Assembly: GCA_002423545.1 (NCBI GenBank)
Contig: DIWP01000057.1
Span: forward strand, 173-6,072
Source of the DNA: Thermoleophilia bacterium UBA6103
GTDB taxonomy: Bacteria > Actinomycetota > Thermoleophilia > UBA2241
Direction: 5' to 3'
Length of the DNA: 5,900 bases
Part shown: piece by piece, positions 1 to 5,898 of the stretch
Position numbering within the stretch: position 1 is the first letter of the stretch
How the letters are laid out: every line of letters begins with the position of its first letter
Program-made: the position numbers and the translations under genes
The notes under the pieces: generated by a model
What the model was told of the DNA's origin: nothing
Seen by the model: only the letters and a program-made list of their open reading frames with translations
Database searches by the model: none

Positions 1-446
1 CGCTGGAGAGCTGGAGCAAGTACCCGAGCCTGGTCCCGGCCGACGAGCTGGCGTTCGCCAAAGGCGTCCTCGCCAAGGGTCATGAGGTCTCGGAGATGAT
101 GAAGGTCGTGGAGGAGGAAGGGACCTCGATGGCCGACTTCATCCTCTACCTCAAGGGCGAGTACGTCGACGCCGTCTATCTGCAGCAGGACGCCTTCGAC
201 CCTGTGGACGGGGCCACGTCGGCGGAGCGGCAACGCGAGGTCTTCGGCTTCATCAGTGGCGTCCTGCACCAGGAGATGGGCTTCGAGAGCAAGGATGCGG
301 CGCGAGGATTCTTCCAGCGGCTCACGCAGTCCACCAGAGACTGGAACCGGGTGCCGATGGACGACGAGGGCTTCACCGAGGCCCGGGCGCGGCTCGACGA
401 CATGCTGGCCGAGGTCGTGGGACACGAGGTGATGAGCCATGCGTAG
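1..446 (+). CDS. atpA: V/A-type ATP synthase catalytic subunit A, C-terminal part (partial)
   Basis: This is the 3' end of the gene for the catalytic, nucleotide-hydrolysing subunit of the V1/A1 head. The frame is open from base 3, giving 147 residues, and ends with TAG at 444-446. The 5' end, with the Walker A motif and most of the nucleotide-binding domain, lies outside the window. What remains is the C-terminal helical domain. The best marker is the family motif VYLQQDAFDPVD (174-209), which follows a stretch reading EEEGTSMADFILYLKGEY. The last codons overlap the start of the B gene by 8 nt, which suggests translational coupling and is usual for A-B pairs. An internal ATG at 96 is not the start, because the family-like sequence continues upstream of it. 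The identification rests on this motif and on the following B-D-I-K genes. An F-type beta subunit is unlikely. Confidence 0.93.
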   Translation, partial: LESWSKYPSLVPADELAFAKGVLAKGHEVSEMMKVVEEEGTSMADFILYLKGEYVDAVYLQQDAFDPVDGATSAERQREVFGFISGVLHQEMGFESKDAARGFFQRLTQSTRDWNRVPMDDEGFTEARARLDDMLAEVVGHEVMSHA

Positions 447-1929
447 GGTCTACAGTGAGATCGCCCAGATCGCCGGCAACATCATCACCGTCGAGGCGAC
501 CGGAATAGGCAACCGGGAGCTCGCGGACGTCCGCTCACCGGGATTCTCGTCGCTGGCCCAGGTCATCCGCCTGGAGAGCGACCATGTGACGCTGCAGGTC
601 TTCTCGGGCACGCGCGGCATCCCTACCGACGCCGAGGTCCGCTTTCTCGGCGAGCTGCTGCACACGCCGTTCTCCGAGGCGCTGCTGGGCCGCGTGTTCA
701 CCGGCGGCGGCGTGCCGCGCGACGCCGGCCCGGTCATCGATGCCGAGCGGATCCCCCTCGTGGGCCCGCCGGTGAACCCGGCGAAGCGCATCATCCCGCG
801 CAACATGATCCGCACCGGCATCCCGATGATCGACATCTTCAACAGCCTTGTCGAGTCGCAGAAGCTGCCGATCTTCTCGGTGGCGGGCGAGCCGTACAAC
901 CCGCTGCTCGCCCGCATCGCCCTCAACGCCGAAGTCGACATCATCGTGCTCGGCGGCATGGGCCTCAAGTACGACGACTACCTCTACTTCCGCGACACGC
1001 TCGAAGAGCAGGGCGCCCTCTCGCGCTCGATCCTCTACATCCACACCGCCGCCGACCCGGTCGTCGAGTGCCTGCTGGTCCCCGACACCTGCCTGGCGGT
1101 GGCCGAGCGCTTCGCGCTCGAGGGCAAGCGCGTGCTGGTGCTGCTCAGCGACATGACCAACTTCGCCGACTCGCTCAAGGAAGTCGCCATCACCATGGAG
1201 CAGATCCCCTCCAACCGCGGCTACCCGGGCGATCTCTACAGCCAGCTGGCGGCGCGCTACGAGAAGGCGGTCGACTTCGAAGGCGCCGGCTCAGTGACCG
1301 TCCTGGCGGTCACCACCATGCCCGGCGACGACGTCACTCACCCGATCCCCGACAACACCGGCTACATCACCGAGGGTCAGTTCTACCTGCGCAACGGCCG
1401 CATCGAGCCGTTCGGCTCCCTCAGTCGCCTCAAGCAGCAGGTCAACGCCCGTACACGCGACGACCACCGCACGATCATGAACACCATGATCCAGCTGTAC
1501 GCCGGCTACAAGGAGAGCCTGGAGAAGCAGTCGATGGGCTTCCGCATGAGTACGTGGGACCAGAAGCTGCTCAAGTACGGCGCTCTGTTCGAGGAGCGGA
1601 TGATGGACCTCTCGGTCAACATCCCGCTCGAAGAGGCTCTCGACCTCGGCTGGGAGATCCTGGCCGAGTGCTTCACACCGTCCGAGACCGGCATGCCGAC
1701 GCAGCTCATCGAGCAGTTCTGGCCGGGTGAGATCGGCGACGACGTCGACGACGAGGCGGCCGGCGCGGGACAGGGTGACGATGCCGGCGCGCTGCGTCCC
1801 GGTGTGGGTGAAGGAGAACCGATACTCGTGGCTGGCGGTCCGTCGAGTGCCGTCGATGCCGTCCTGCATGAGGCGCCGGCCACTCATCTTGACGAGACGC
1901 CGCCGGGCGGAGCCGGACCCGACGCCTGA
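439..1929 (+). CDS. atpB: V/A-type ATP synthase subunit B (non-catalytic), with C-terminal extension
   Basis: This is the regulatory, non-catalytic partner of subunit A in the A3B3 head (496 aa). The N-terminal beta-barrel covers about residues 1-75 and the nucleotide-binding-like domain about 115-355. The P-loop position reads QKLPIFSVAGEPYN (141-154), without the Walker A GKT, as expected for B. PIPDNTGYITEGQFYL (302-317) is the strongly conserved B motif. Arg330 in GSLSR is at the position of the arginine finger that reaches into the A-subunit catalytic site. The C-terminal helical domain runs to EQFWP (425-429). The ATG at 439 is preceded by GAGGTG (426-431) at 7-nt spacing and gives a family-like N terminus. 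Bacterial B subunits of this type normally end near the FWP motif. Here the frame continues for another 67 residues of acidic Gly/Ala/Pro-rich sequence with clearly lower G/C at third positions (see findings). Confidence 0.95.
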   Translation: MRRVYSEIAQIAGNIITVEATGIGNRELADVRSPGFSSLAQVIRLESDHVTLQVFSGTRGIPTDAEVRFLGELLHTPFSEALLGRVFTGGGVPRDAGPVIDAERIPLVGPPVNPAKRIIPRNMIRTGIPMIDIFNSLVESQKLPIFSVAGEPYNPLLARIALNAEVDIIVLGGMGLKYDDYLYFRDTLEEQGALSRSILYIHTAADPVVECLLVPDTCLAVAERFALEGKRVLVLLSDMTNFADSLKEVAITMEQIPSNRGYPGDLYSQLAARYEKAVDFEGAGSVTVLAVTTMPGDDVTHPIPDNTGYITEGQFYLRNGRIEPFGSLSRLKQQVNARTRDDHRTIMNTMIQLYAGYKESLEKQSMGFRMSTWDQKLLKYGALFEERMMDLSVNIPLEEALDLGWEILAECFTPSETGMPTQLIEQFWPGEIGDDVDDEAAGAGQGDDAGALRPGVGEGEPILVAGGPSSAVDAVLHEAPATHLDETPPGGAGPDA

Positions 1930-1934
1930 GGCCG

Positions 1935-2546
1935 ATGGCCAAGATCAAGAAGACCAAGCACGAGCTCAAGGCCCAGCGCGAGGCGCTGGACCGCTACCAT
2001 CGCTTCCTGCCCACGCTGGAGCTAAAGAAGCAGCAGCTTCAGAAAGAGGTGCGTCAGGTGGAAGCGGCGCTGCGCGCCTCCCAGCAGCGTGAGGCGGAGG
2101 TGTGGGCCGAGCTGCGACCGTGGGTCAAGCTGCTCGACTCGGCGGAGCATTTCTCGGCGTACGTCCGCGTCCGCGATGTCGTCACGGACACGACCAACAT
2201 CGCCGGAGTCAGCGTGCCTGTCTACCGGGAGGCTCTGTTCGAAGAGCCCGCCGTCGACTTCTTCACCACCCCGGCATGGCATGAAGAGGCGGTCGCCGTG
2301 CTGCGCGAGCTCACGGCCGTGCGGACCGAGCAGGTGGTGCTGGATGCCCAGCGCGGGCTGCTGGCCGAGGAGCTGCGCATCACGTCGCAGCGGGTGAACC
2401 TCTTTGAGAAGGTCATGATCCCTCGTACCCAGGACAGCATCCGCGTCATACAGATAGCGCTCGGTGACGCGCAGACGGCGGCGGTCGCCCGGGCCAAGAT
2501 CGCCAAGGGCAAGAGCCACGAGCTCGTCTCGGGAGCCACCGGCTGA
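1935..2546 (+). CDS. atpD: V/A-type ATP synthase subunit D (central stalk)
   Basis: Subunit D forms the long antiparallel coiled coil of the rotor shaft, inserted into the A3B3 head and linked to the membrane ring. At 203 aa the length is normal. The N terminus MAKIKKTKHELKAQREALDR and the Lys/Gln/Glu-rich helix to about residue 60 form the first coiled-coil arm. The C-terminal arm spans about 118-193 and contains the family hallmark RVNLFEKVMIPR (153-164). The middle part (about 70-115) is the more variable head region. The gene begins 5 nt after the B stop codon. The only Shine-Dalgarno match close by, GAGG at 1928-1931, sits just 3 nt from the ATG, so initiation may depend on translation of B. 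No in-frame ATG or GTG just upstream fits better. Subunit F, which often neighbours D, is not encoded on either side. Confidence 0.92.
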   Translation: MAKIKKTKHELKAQREALDRYHRFLPTLELKKQQLQKEVRQVEAALRASQQREAEVWAELRPWVKLLDSAEHFSAYVRVRDVVTDTTNIAGVSVPVYREALFEEPAVDFFTTPAWHEEAVAVLRELTAVRTEQVVLDAQRGLLAEELRITSQRVNLFEKVMIPRTQDSIRVIQIALGDAQTAAVARAKIAKGKSHELVSGATG

Positions 2547-4417
2547 TGATCGTCCCCATGAAGCGCATCACCGTGGTGAGCCTGGCGGCCGAACGCGATG
2601 AGACGCTGCAGGTGCTGCGCGACGCCGGCGTGCTGCACGTGACCGACGTCCAGGAACCCTACGGCGCGGGGCTCGATCGGGCCCGGGCGCAGCACGCGGC
2701 CGCGCGCAAGGCGCTGGAGGAGCTGGAGCGGGCAGCGTCACAGGCCGGCGACGGCGACAAGCCGCGCCGCGCGCGGCGCCGTGGCGCCGCCTCTTCGGCG
2801 GTTCCGAGGACCGCCGCGAGTGGGGTCTCGCCGGCCGAGCTCGTGACCCGTGTCGAAGGCCTTGTGACCGGTCGTCGCGACCTTCACGACAGGGCCGAGG
2901 CGCTGCGCCGCGAGCTGACCCGCGTGGCGGGGTTCGGCGACTTCGACCCGGCCGCCGTGACAGACCTGGCCGCGCACGGCGTGTACGTGCGTCTGGCGCG
3001 GGCGGCGCCGTCCGCCCAGCCGCGTGCGCCACAGGGCTGGATGGTCGAGCGCCTCGGCGCCGACGCCGCTGGTGTCTACCTGGCGGTCGTCGGCCGGGCG
3101 CCGTTCGATCTCGACGCCGTCGACCTTGGGGTGGACACGATCGAGGTCCGTCTGCCGCACGCAGTCCCGTCGGAGTTGCGCAGTGGTGCAGAGGAGGCCG
3201 ACCGCGAAGCGGCCGCCATCGACGAGGAGCTGCGGGCGCTCTCACCCGCAGTCCCGGAGCTCAAGGAGCATGTCGCGCTGCTGGAAGAGGAGGAGCGGTT
3301 CGCCGCCGTCCATGCCGGCATGGGCGTGGCCCAGCGCGTGGCCTTCCTGCAGGGCTACGTGCCGGCCGAGAGCGCGGCGACCCTCCGGGAGCTCGCCGCG
3401 ACGCACGGCTGGGGTCTGCAGCTGGCCGATCCGGCCCCCGGCGACGACGTCCCGACCATGCTGCGCTACTCCCGGGCCGTCGCCCCCATCCGGGCCGTCC
3501 TCGACTTCCTCAAGATCTACCCGAGCTACTGGGAGGCCGATATCGGCTGGACGTTCCTCATCTTCTTCAGCATCTTCTTCGCGATGCTGGCCGGTGACGC
3601 CATGTACGGGGTGTTCCTCATCGTGGCGACCGGGGTCCTGCAGCTCAAGTTCCGCGATCGCGTCCCCGGCTACGTGTTCGGCATCCTCTACATCACCAGT
3701 ACCTTGACGCTGATCTGGGGACTCCTGACCGGCAACTATGCTGGCATCACCGGCATGCCGGCCTTCATCGAAGCGCTGCAGGTCGAATGGCTGCAGGATC
3801 GCGATCACGTCATCGAGCTCTGTTTCTTCATCGGCGCCATCCACCTGACCATCGCTCATGTGTGGAACGCACTGACCATCAGGCCGCGTTCCAAGGCTCT
3901 GGCGCAGATCGGCTGGATCATGATCGTCTGGACCATGTTGCTCCTGGCGCGCACGATGGTCCTCGGCTACACGCTGCCGTCATGGATGCTGTACGTGTTC
4001 GCCGTGGGAGCCGTGCTGGTGGCGGGGTTCATGGCCACGCCGCGTGAGCTCAAGCAGAGCGTGATCAACCATGCCCTGCTGCCGCTGACGATCATCGGCA
4101 GCTTCGTCGACGTGCTCTCGTACGTGCGGCTGTTCGCCGTCGGCTTCGCGACGGTGGCGGTGATCAGTGCGTTCAACATGATGGCCTCGTCTATCGGGTT
4201 CGACAGCGTGCCGCGAGCCATCGGCGCGGCTCTTGTGATCGCGTTCGCCAACGCTCTCAATCTCGTGCTCATCGCGCTCGCTGTCCTGGTGCACGCGGTG
4301 CGGCTCAACACGCTCGAGTTCTCGAGTCACAAGGGCATCTCGTGGCAGGGGCGACCGTTCGAACCGTTCACAGGCTCGGGTCGGGGACGACCGGGCGAGG
4401 GGATGCAGGAAGCGTGA
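2546..4417 (+). CDS. atpI: V/A-type ATP synthase subunit I (membrane stator, a-subunit homologue)
   Basis: This is the membrane subunit that supplies the ion half-channels against the K ring and anchors the peripheral stalks (623 aa). The start MIVPMKRITVVSL is characteristic. The ATG shares one base with the D stop (TGATG, 2544-2548), and GGGAG lies at 2531-2535. Residues 1 to about 315 are the soluble arm, with a coiled coil near 210-250. About seven or eight hydrophobic helices follow between 333 and 585. Conserved features include GDAMYG (350-355), HLTIAH (433-438) and DVLSYVRLF (522-530). Arg528 in the last of these matches the essential arginine of the a subunit (yeast Vph1 Arg735). His583 and Arg586 lie in the last helix, and the C-terminal GRPFEPF (602-608) is also typical. 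An Ala/Arg-rich stretch at about 66-97 looks like a variable insertion. Confidence 0.95.
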   Translation: MIVPMKRITVVSLAAERDETLQVLRDAGVLHVTDVQEPYGAGLDRARAQHAAARKALEELERAASQAGDGDKPRRARRRGAASSAVPRTAASGVSPAELVTRVEGLVTGRRDLHDRAEALRRELTRVAGFGDFDPAAVTDLAAHGVYVRLARAAPSAQPRAPQGWMVERLGADAAGVYLAVVGRAPFDLDAVDLGVDTIEVRLPHAVPSELRSGAEEADREAAAIDEELRALSPAVPELKEHVALLEEEERFAAVHAGMGVAQRVAFLQGYVPAESAATLRELAATHGWGLQLADPAPGDDVPTMLRYSRAVAPIRAVLDFLKIYPSYWEADIGWTFLIFFSIFFAMLAGDAMYGVFLIVATGVLQLKFRDRVPGYVFGILYITSTLTLIWGLLTGNYAGITGMPAFIEALQVEWLQDRDHVIELCFFIGAIHLTIAHVWNALTIRPRSKALAQIGWIMIVWTMLLLARTMVLGYTLPSWMLYVFAVGAVLVAGFMATPRELKQSVINHALLPLTIIGSFVDVLSYVRLFAVGFATVAVISAFNMMASSIGFDSVPRAIGAALVIAFANALNLVLIALAVLVHAVRLNTLEFSSHKGISWQGRPFEPFTGSGRGRPGEGMQEA

Positions 4418-4419
4418 GG

Positions 4420-4436
4420 CTCGCCGTTGCGGCGAG
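4420..4436 (+). other. Intercistronic hairpin between subunit I and subunit K genes
   Basis: A perfect 7-bp inverted repeat, CTCGCCG (4420-4426) and CGGCGAG (4430-4436), is separated by the triplet TTG. It starts 2 nt after the I stop codon and ends 38 nt before the K start. No T-run follows, so it does not look like a classical intrinsic terminator. In other ATPase operons, RNA structure near the ring-subunit gene affects mRNA stability or translation so that more ring subunit is made. A similar role here is inference. Confidence 0.45.
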
Positions 4437-4460
4437 GCTGGTGTCGTGACGACGACAGAC

Positions 4461-4465
4461 AGGAG
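4461..4465 (+). promoter_or_regulatory. Ribosome binding site deciding the subunit K start
   Basis: AGGAG lies 9 nt before the ATG at 4475 and only 3 nt before the in-frame ATG at 4469. Spacing favours 4475. The TTG at 4427 would be an upstream start, but it lies in the loop of a hairpin and would add a polar, non-homologous leader, so it is not used here. Confidence 0.6.
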
Positions 4466-4474
4466 ACGATGTCG

Positions 4475-4927
4475 ATGGATGCGCAGCAACTGACGGAGCT
4501 AGGTCGGATCGGCGCGGTGGCCGCCATGGCGCTGGCCGGGGTCGGCTCTGCCCTTGGTTCATATGCAGGCGGCGCCGGCGCGGTCGGCGCCTGGAAGAAG
4601 GCGCTGGCGCAAGGCAAGGCGGCGCCGTTCACGCTGATCACGTTCGTCGGCGCTCCGCTTTCGCAGACCATCTACGGCATGATCCTCATGATCACAATGA
4701 TGGGCAAGGCCGACGATGGCTACAACCCGTACGCGCTGCTGGGTGTCGGCGTCTTCGCCGGTCTGGCGATGGGCGCTTCGTCCTGGATGCAGGGACGCGC
4801 CGGAGCTCACTGCGCCGATGCGCTGGCTGAGACGGGGCAGGGCTTCAGCAACTACCTCTCGGTCATCGGTATCGTCGAGACGGTCGCCATCTTCGTCCTC
4901 GTGTTCGCGATCCTGGCGCTTGGATGA
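4475..4927 (+). CDS. atpK: V/A-type ATP synthase subunit K (proteolipid ring c subunit), predicted Na+ type
   Basis: This is the rotor-ring proteolipid that carries ions through the membrane domain. From ATG 4475 it has 150 residues in four membrane helices, at about 11-32, 49-75, 84-106 and 126-149, meaning two fused hairpins like E. hirae NtpK. The essential carboxylate is Glu135 in IGIVETVAIF in helix 4. The equivalent region of helix 2, APLSQTIYG (60-68), has no acid but carries Ser63, Gln64 and Tyr67. Helix 3 has Gln106 in WMQGR. These align with NtpK Thr64, Gln65, Tyr68, Gln110 and Glu139, which form the Na+ site in that enzyme. The gene is the last of the operon, follows I after 57 nt, and is followed by a terminator-like hairpin. 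The ATG at 4469 is an alternative start that adds two residues. Confidence 0.93.
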   Translation: MDAQQLTELGRIGAVAAMALAGVGSALGSYAGGAGAVGAWKKALAQGKAAPFTLITFVGAPLSQTIYGMILMITMMGKADDGYNPYALLGVGVFAGLAMGASSWMQGRAGAHCADALAETGQGFSNYLSVIGIVETVAIFVLVFAILALG

Positions 4928-4930
4928 TGC

Positions 4931-4963
4931 CTCGGGGCCGAACGCGCCGGGTCCGGCCTCGGG
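4931..4963 (+). terminator. Candidate transcription terminator hairpin after the ATPase operon
   Basis: CGGGGCCG (4933-4940) can pair with CGGCCTCG (4954-4961) over 8 bp with one G-U pair. Two further pairs, C-G and U-G, extend the base, and the loop is 13 nt. It starts 4 nt after the K stop codon, where a terminator is expected. No run of T follows, so it is not a textbook rho-independent terminator. It may be a GC-rich terminator without a U-tract or simply a 3' stabilising stem. Confidence 0.4.
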
Positions 4964-5006
4964 CACGGTAAGACGACCCTGAGGACGGACTCCGTATGCG
5001 GTGTCC

Positions 5007-5020
5007 ACGAGCCGGCTCGT
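5007..5020. repeat. 14-bp perfect palindrome, possible operator
   Basis: ACGAGCCGGCTCGT is identical to its reverse complement. Flanking GTCC (5003-5006) and GGAC (5023-5026) extend the symmetry after a 2-nt interruption at 5021-5022. A dimeric regulator could bind it as DNA, or the RNA could form a hairpin with a CCGG loop. It lies about 120 bp upstream of the candidate promoter, so it is not placed like a simple repressor operator. A regulatory role is inference. Confidence 0.4.
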
Positions 5021-5139
5021 CGGGACCGCGCTGGACCACGTGCTGTGCGGAGGGTCGCCGTCAAGGAGGCGGCACTCGAGGTCATGGACCGAGGGCCTGA
5101 GCGGGAGAACGGCCACGGAGTCTCAGTCATCCGGCTGAA

Positions 5140-5168
5140 TGGAAGCACGCTCAACGTCTCTGTAGAAT
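5140..5168 (+). promoter_or_regulatory. Candidate sigma70-type promoter for the corrinoid protein gene
   Basis: TAGAAT (5163-5168) matches five of six bases of the -10 consensus and stands out in this GC-rich region. TGGAAG (5140-5145), 17 bp upstream, is a weak -35 match. Transcription would start near 5175 and give a leader of about 80 nt. The position, after the ATPase operon and before a separately initiated gene, makes biological sense, but the -35 is poor. Confidence 0.42.
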
Positions 5169-5199
5169 GTGGCGCTGAGGCACGCATCGCGCCATCGGC

Positions 5200-5229
5200 G
5201 CTGCCGCGGAGCCGGCGCCGGCCGGCAGC
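5200..5229 (+). other. GC-rich leader hairpin upstream of the corrinoid protein gene
   Basis: GCTGCCG (5200-5206) pairs perfectly with CGGCAGC (5223-5229) over 7 bp. The enclosed 16 nt include the 12-bp palindrome GCCGGCGCCGGC (5211-5222), which can form a competing structure. The hairpin ends 15 nt before the ribosome binding site and would be in the predicted 5' leader. It could affect translation or mRNA stability. No ligand-binding RNA class was recognised. Confidence 0.4.
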
Positions 5230-5244
5230 ACGTCATTGACCACC

Positions 5245-5250
5245 AAGGAG
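5245..5250 (+). promoter_or_regulatory. Ribosome binding site of the corrinoid protein gene
   Basis: AAGGAG is a near-consensus Shine-Dalgarno sequence 6 nt before the ATG at 5257. It decides the start in favour of 5257 over an in-frame TTG at 5236, which lies upstream of the site and has no such motif. Confidence 0.85.
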
Positions 5251-5256
5251 CACCCC

Positions 5257-5898
5257 ATGTCCGACCTCTTCGAGAAGGCCGCCGAGACGATCATCGAGGC
5301 CGACCGGCCGGCCGCCGAGGCGACCGCCCGCGAAGCCCTTGAAGCCGGCATCTCACCGGCCGAGATCATGAGCAAAGGCTTTGTCGCCGGCATCGCCGAG
5401 GTCGGCGAGCGCTTCGAATCGGGTGAGCTCTTCCTGCCCGAGCTGATGATGAGCGCCCAGGCGATGGAGGGCGCCATGAGCATCTGCAACGCCGCCCTGG
5501 GCGAGGGCGTCGCCGCCAAGAAGGCCCACATCGTCATCGGCACCGTGCAGGGCGACGTGCACGACATCGGCAAGGCGATCGTCATCGCCTACCTCAAAGC
5601 CAACTCCTACGAGGTCACCGACTTAGGCCGTGACGTACCCAACGAGAGCTTCCTCGCCAAGGCGAAAGAGCACGACGCCCAGGTGATCGGCATGAGCGCT
5701 CTGCTGACGACCACCATGGAGGAGCAGAAGAAGCTCATCAAGACGCTCGTCGAGAGCGGTGAGAGAGAGAAGTACAAGATCGTCGTCGGCGGCGCCCCGG
5801 CGACCCAGCGCTGGGCCGATGCCATCGGCGCCGACGCCTATGCCGAGGATGCCTCCGACGGGGTCAAGAAGATCGATGCGTTGATGGACCTGGGGTGA
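5257..5898 (+). CDS. Corrinoid (B12-binding) methyl-carrier protein of the MtaC/MtbC/MttC family
   Basis: This small cytoplasmic protein carries a methyl group on cobalamin between a substrate:corrinoid methyltransferase and a second methyltransferase that passes it to a C1 acceptor such as CoM or tetrahydrofolate. At 213 aa it has the usual length. Residues 1 to about 88 form the helical cap domain, with FLPELMMSAQAMEGA at 59-73. Residues about 90-213 are the Rossmann-like B12 domain. GDVHDIG (99-105) is the DxHxxG motif, and His102 should be the lower cobalt ligand. Ser147 in GMSALL and Gly178-Gly179 in VVGGAP are the other conserved B12-site elements. It has its own promoter candidate and a strong ribosome binding site, so it is probably transcribed apart from the ATPase operon. 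The substrate (methylamines, glycine betaine-like compounds, methanol or methoxy-aromatics) cannot be read from this protein alone, and no methyltransferase lies in the window. Confidence 0.92.
   Translation: MSDLFEKAAETIIEADRPAAEATAREALEAGISPAEIMSKGFVAGIAEVGERFESGELFLPELMMSAQAMEGAMSICNAALGEGVAAKKAHIVIGTVQGDVHDIGKAIVIAYLKANSYEVTDLGRDVPNESFLAKAKEHDAQVIGMSALLTTTMEEQKKLIKTLVESGEREKYKIVVGGAPATQRWADAIGADAYAEDASDGVKKIDALMDLG

Larger units (their letters stand above)
4928..5256. other. 329-nt intergenic region between ATPase operon and corrinoid protein gene
   Basis: No convincing protein gene lies here. It holds, in order, a terminator-like stem just after K, the short inverted repeat ACGGA-C-TCCGT (4985-4995), a 14-bp perfect palindrome (5007-5020), a candidate promoter (5140-5168), a leader hairpin (5200-5229) and a strong ribosome binding site (5245-5250). 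A short open frame starting at GTG 5045, or at ATG 5084, and ending at 5239 has no recognisable protein features. No tRNA-like structure and no cobalamin riboswitch box were seen. Confidence 0.7.

Noticed and set aside
450..968. Long open frames on the minus strand opposite B, D, I and the corrinoid gene
   Set aside because: They mirror the strong G/C third-position bias of the plus-strand genes, have Arg/Ser/Pro/Ala-rich compositions and overlap confidently assigned genes.
1811..1929. Hidden small gene in the B tail: AAGGAG (1811-1816) followed by an in-frame GTG at 1828
   Set aside because: Spacing of 11 nt is long, the 33-residue product has no recognisable features, and chance purine-rich matches are common. 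The GATACT at 1821-1826 is likewise a -10-like match without a -35.
4427..4474. Upstream TTG start for subunit K
   Set aside because: The added residues are polar and unlike the family N terminus, the TTG lies in a hairpin loop, and the AGGAG site points to the downstream ATG.
5045..5239. Short open frame of 64 codons (or 51 from ATG 5084) before the corrinoid gene
   Set aside because: No recognisable domain, an Arg/Pro-rich end typical of random GC-rich frames, AAGGAGG 14 nt before the ATG at 5084 and therefore badly spaced, and overlap with the candidate promoter and leader hairpin.
5130..5256. Cobalamin riboswitch upstream of the B12-binding protein
   Set aside because: The B12-box core (GCCACTG-like) was not found and the leader seems too short for this RNA class.
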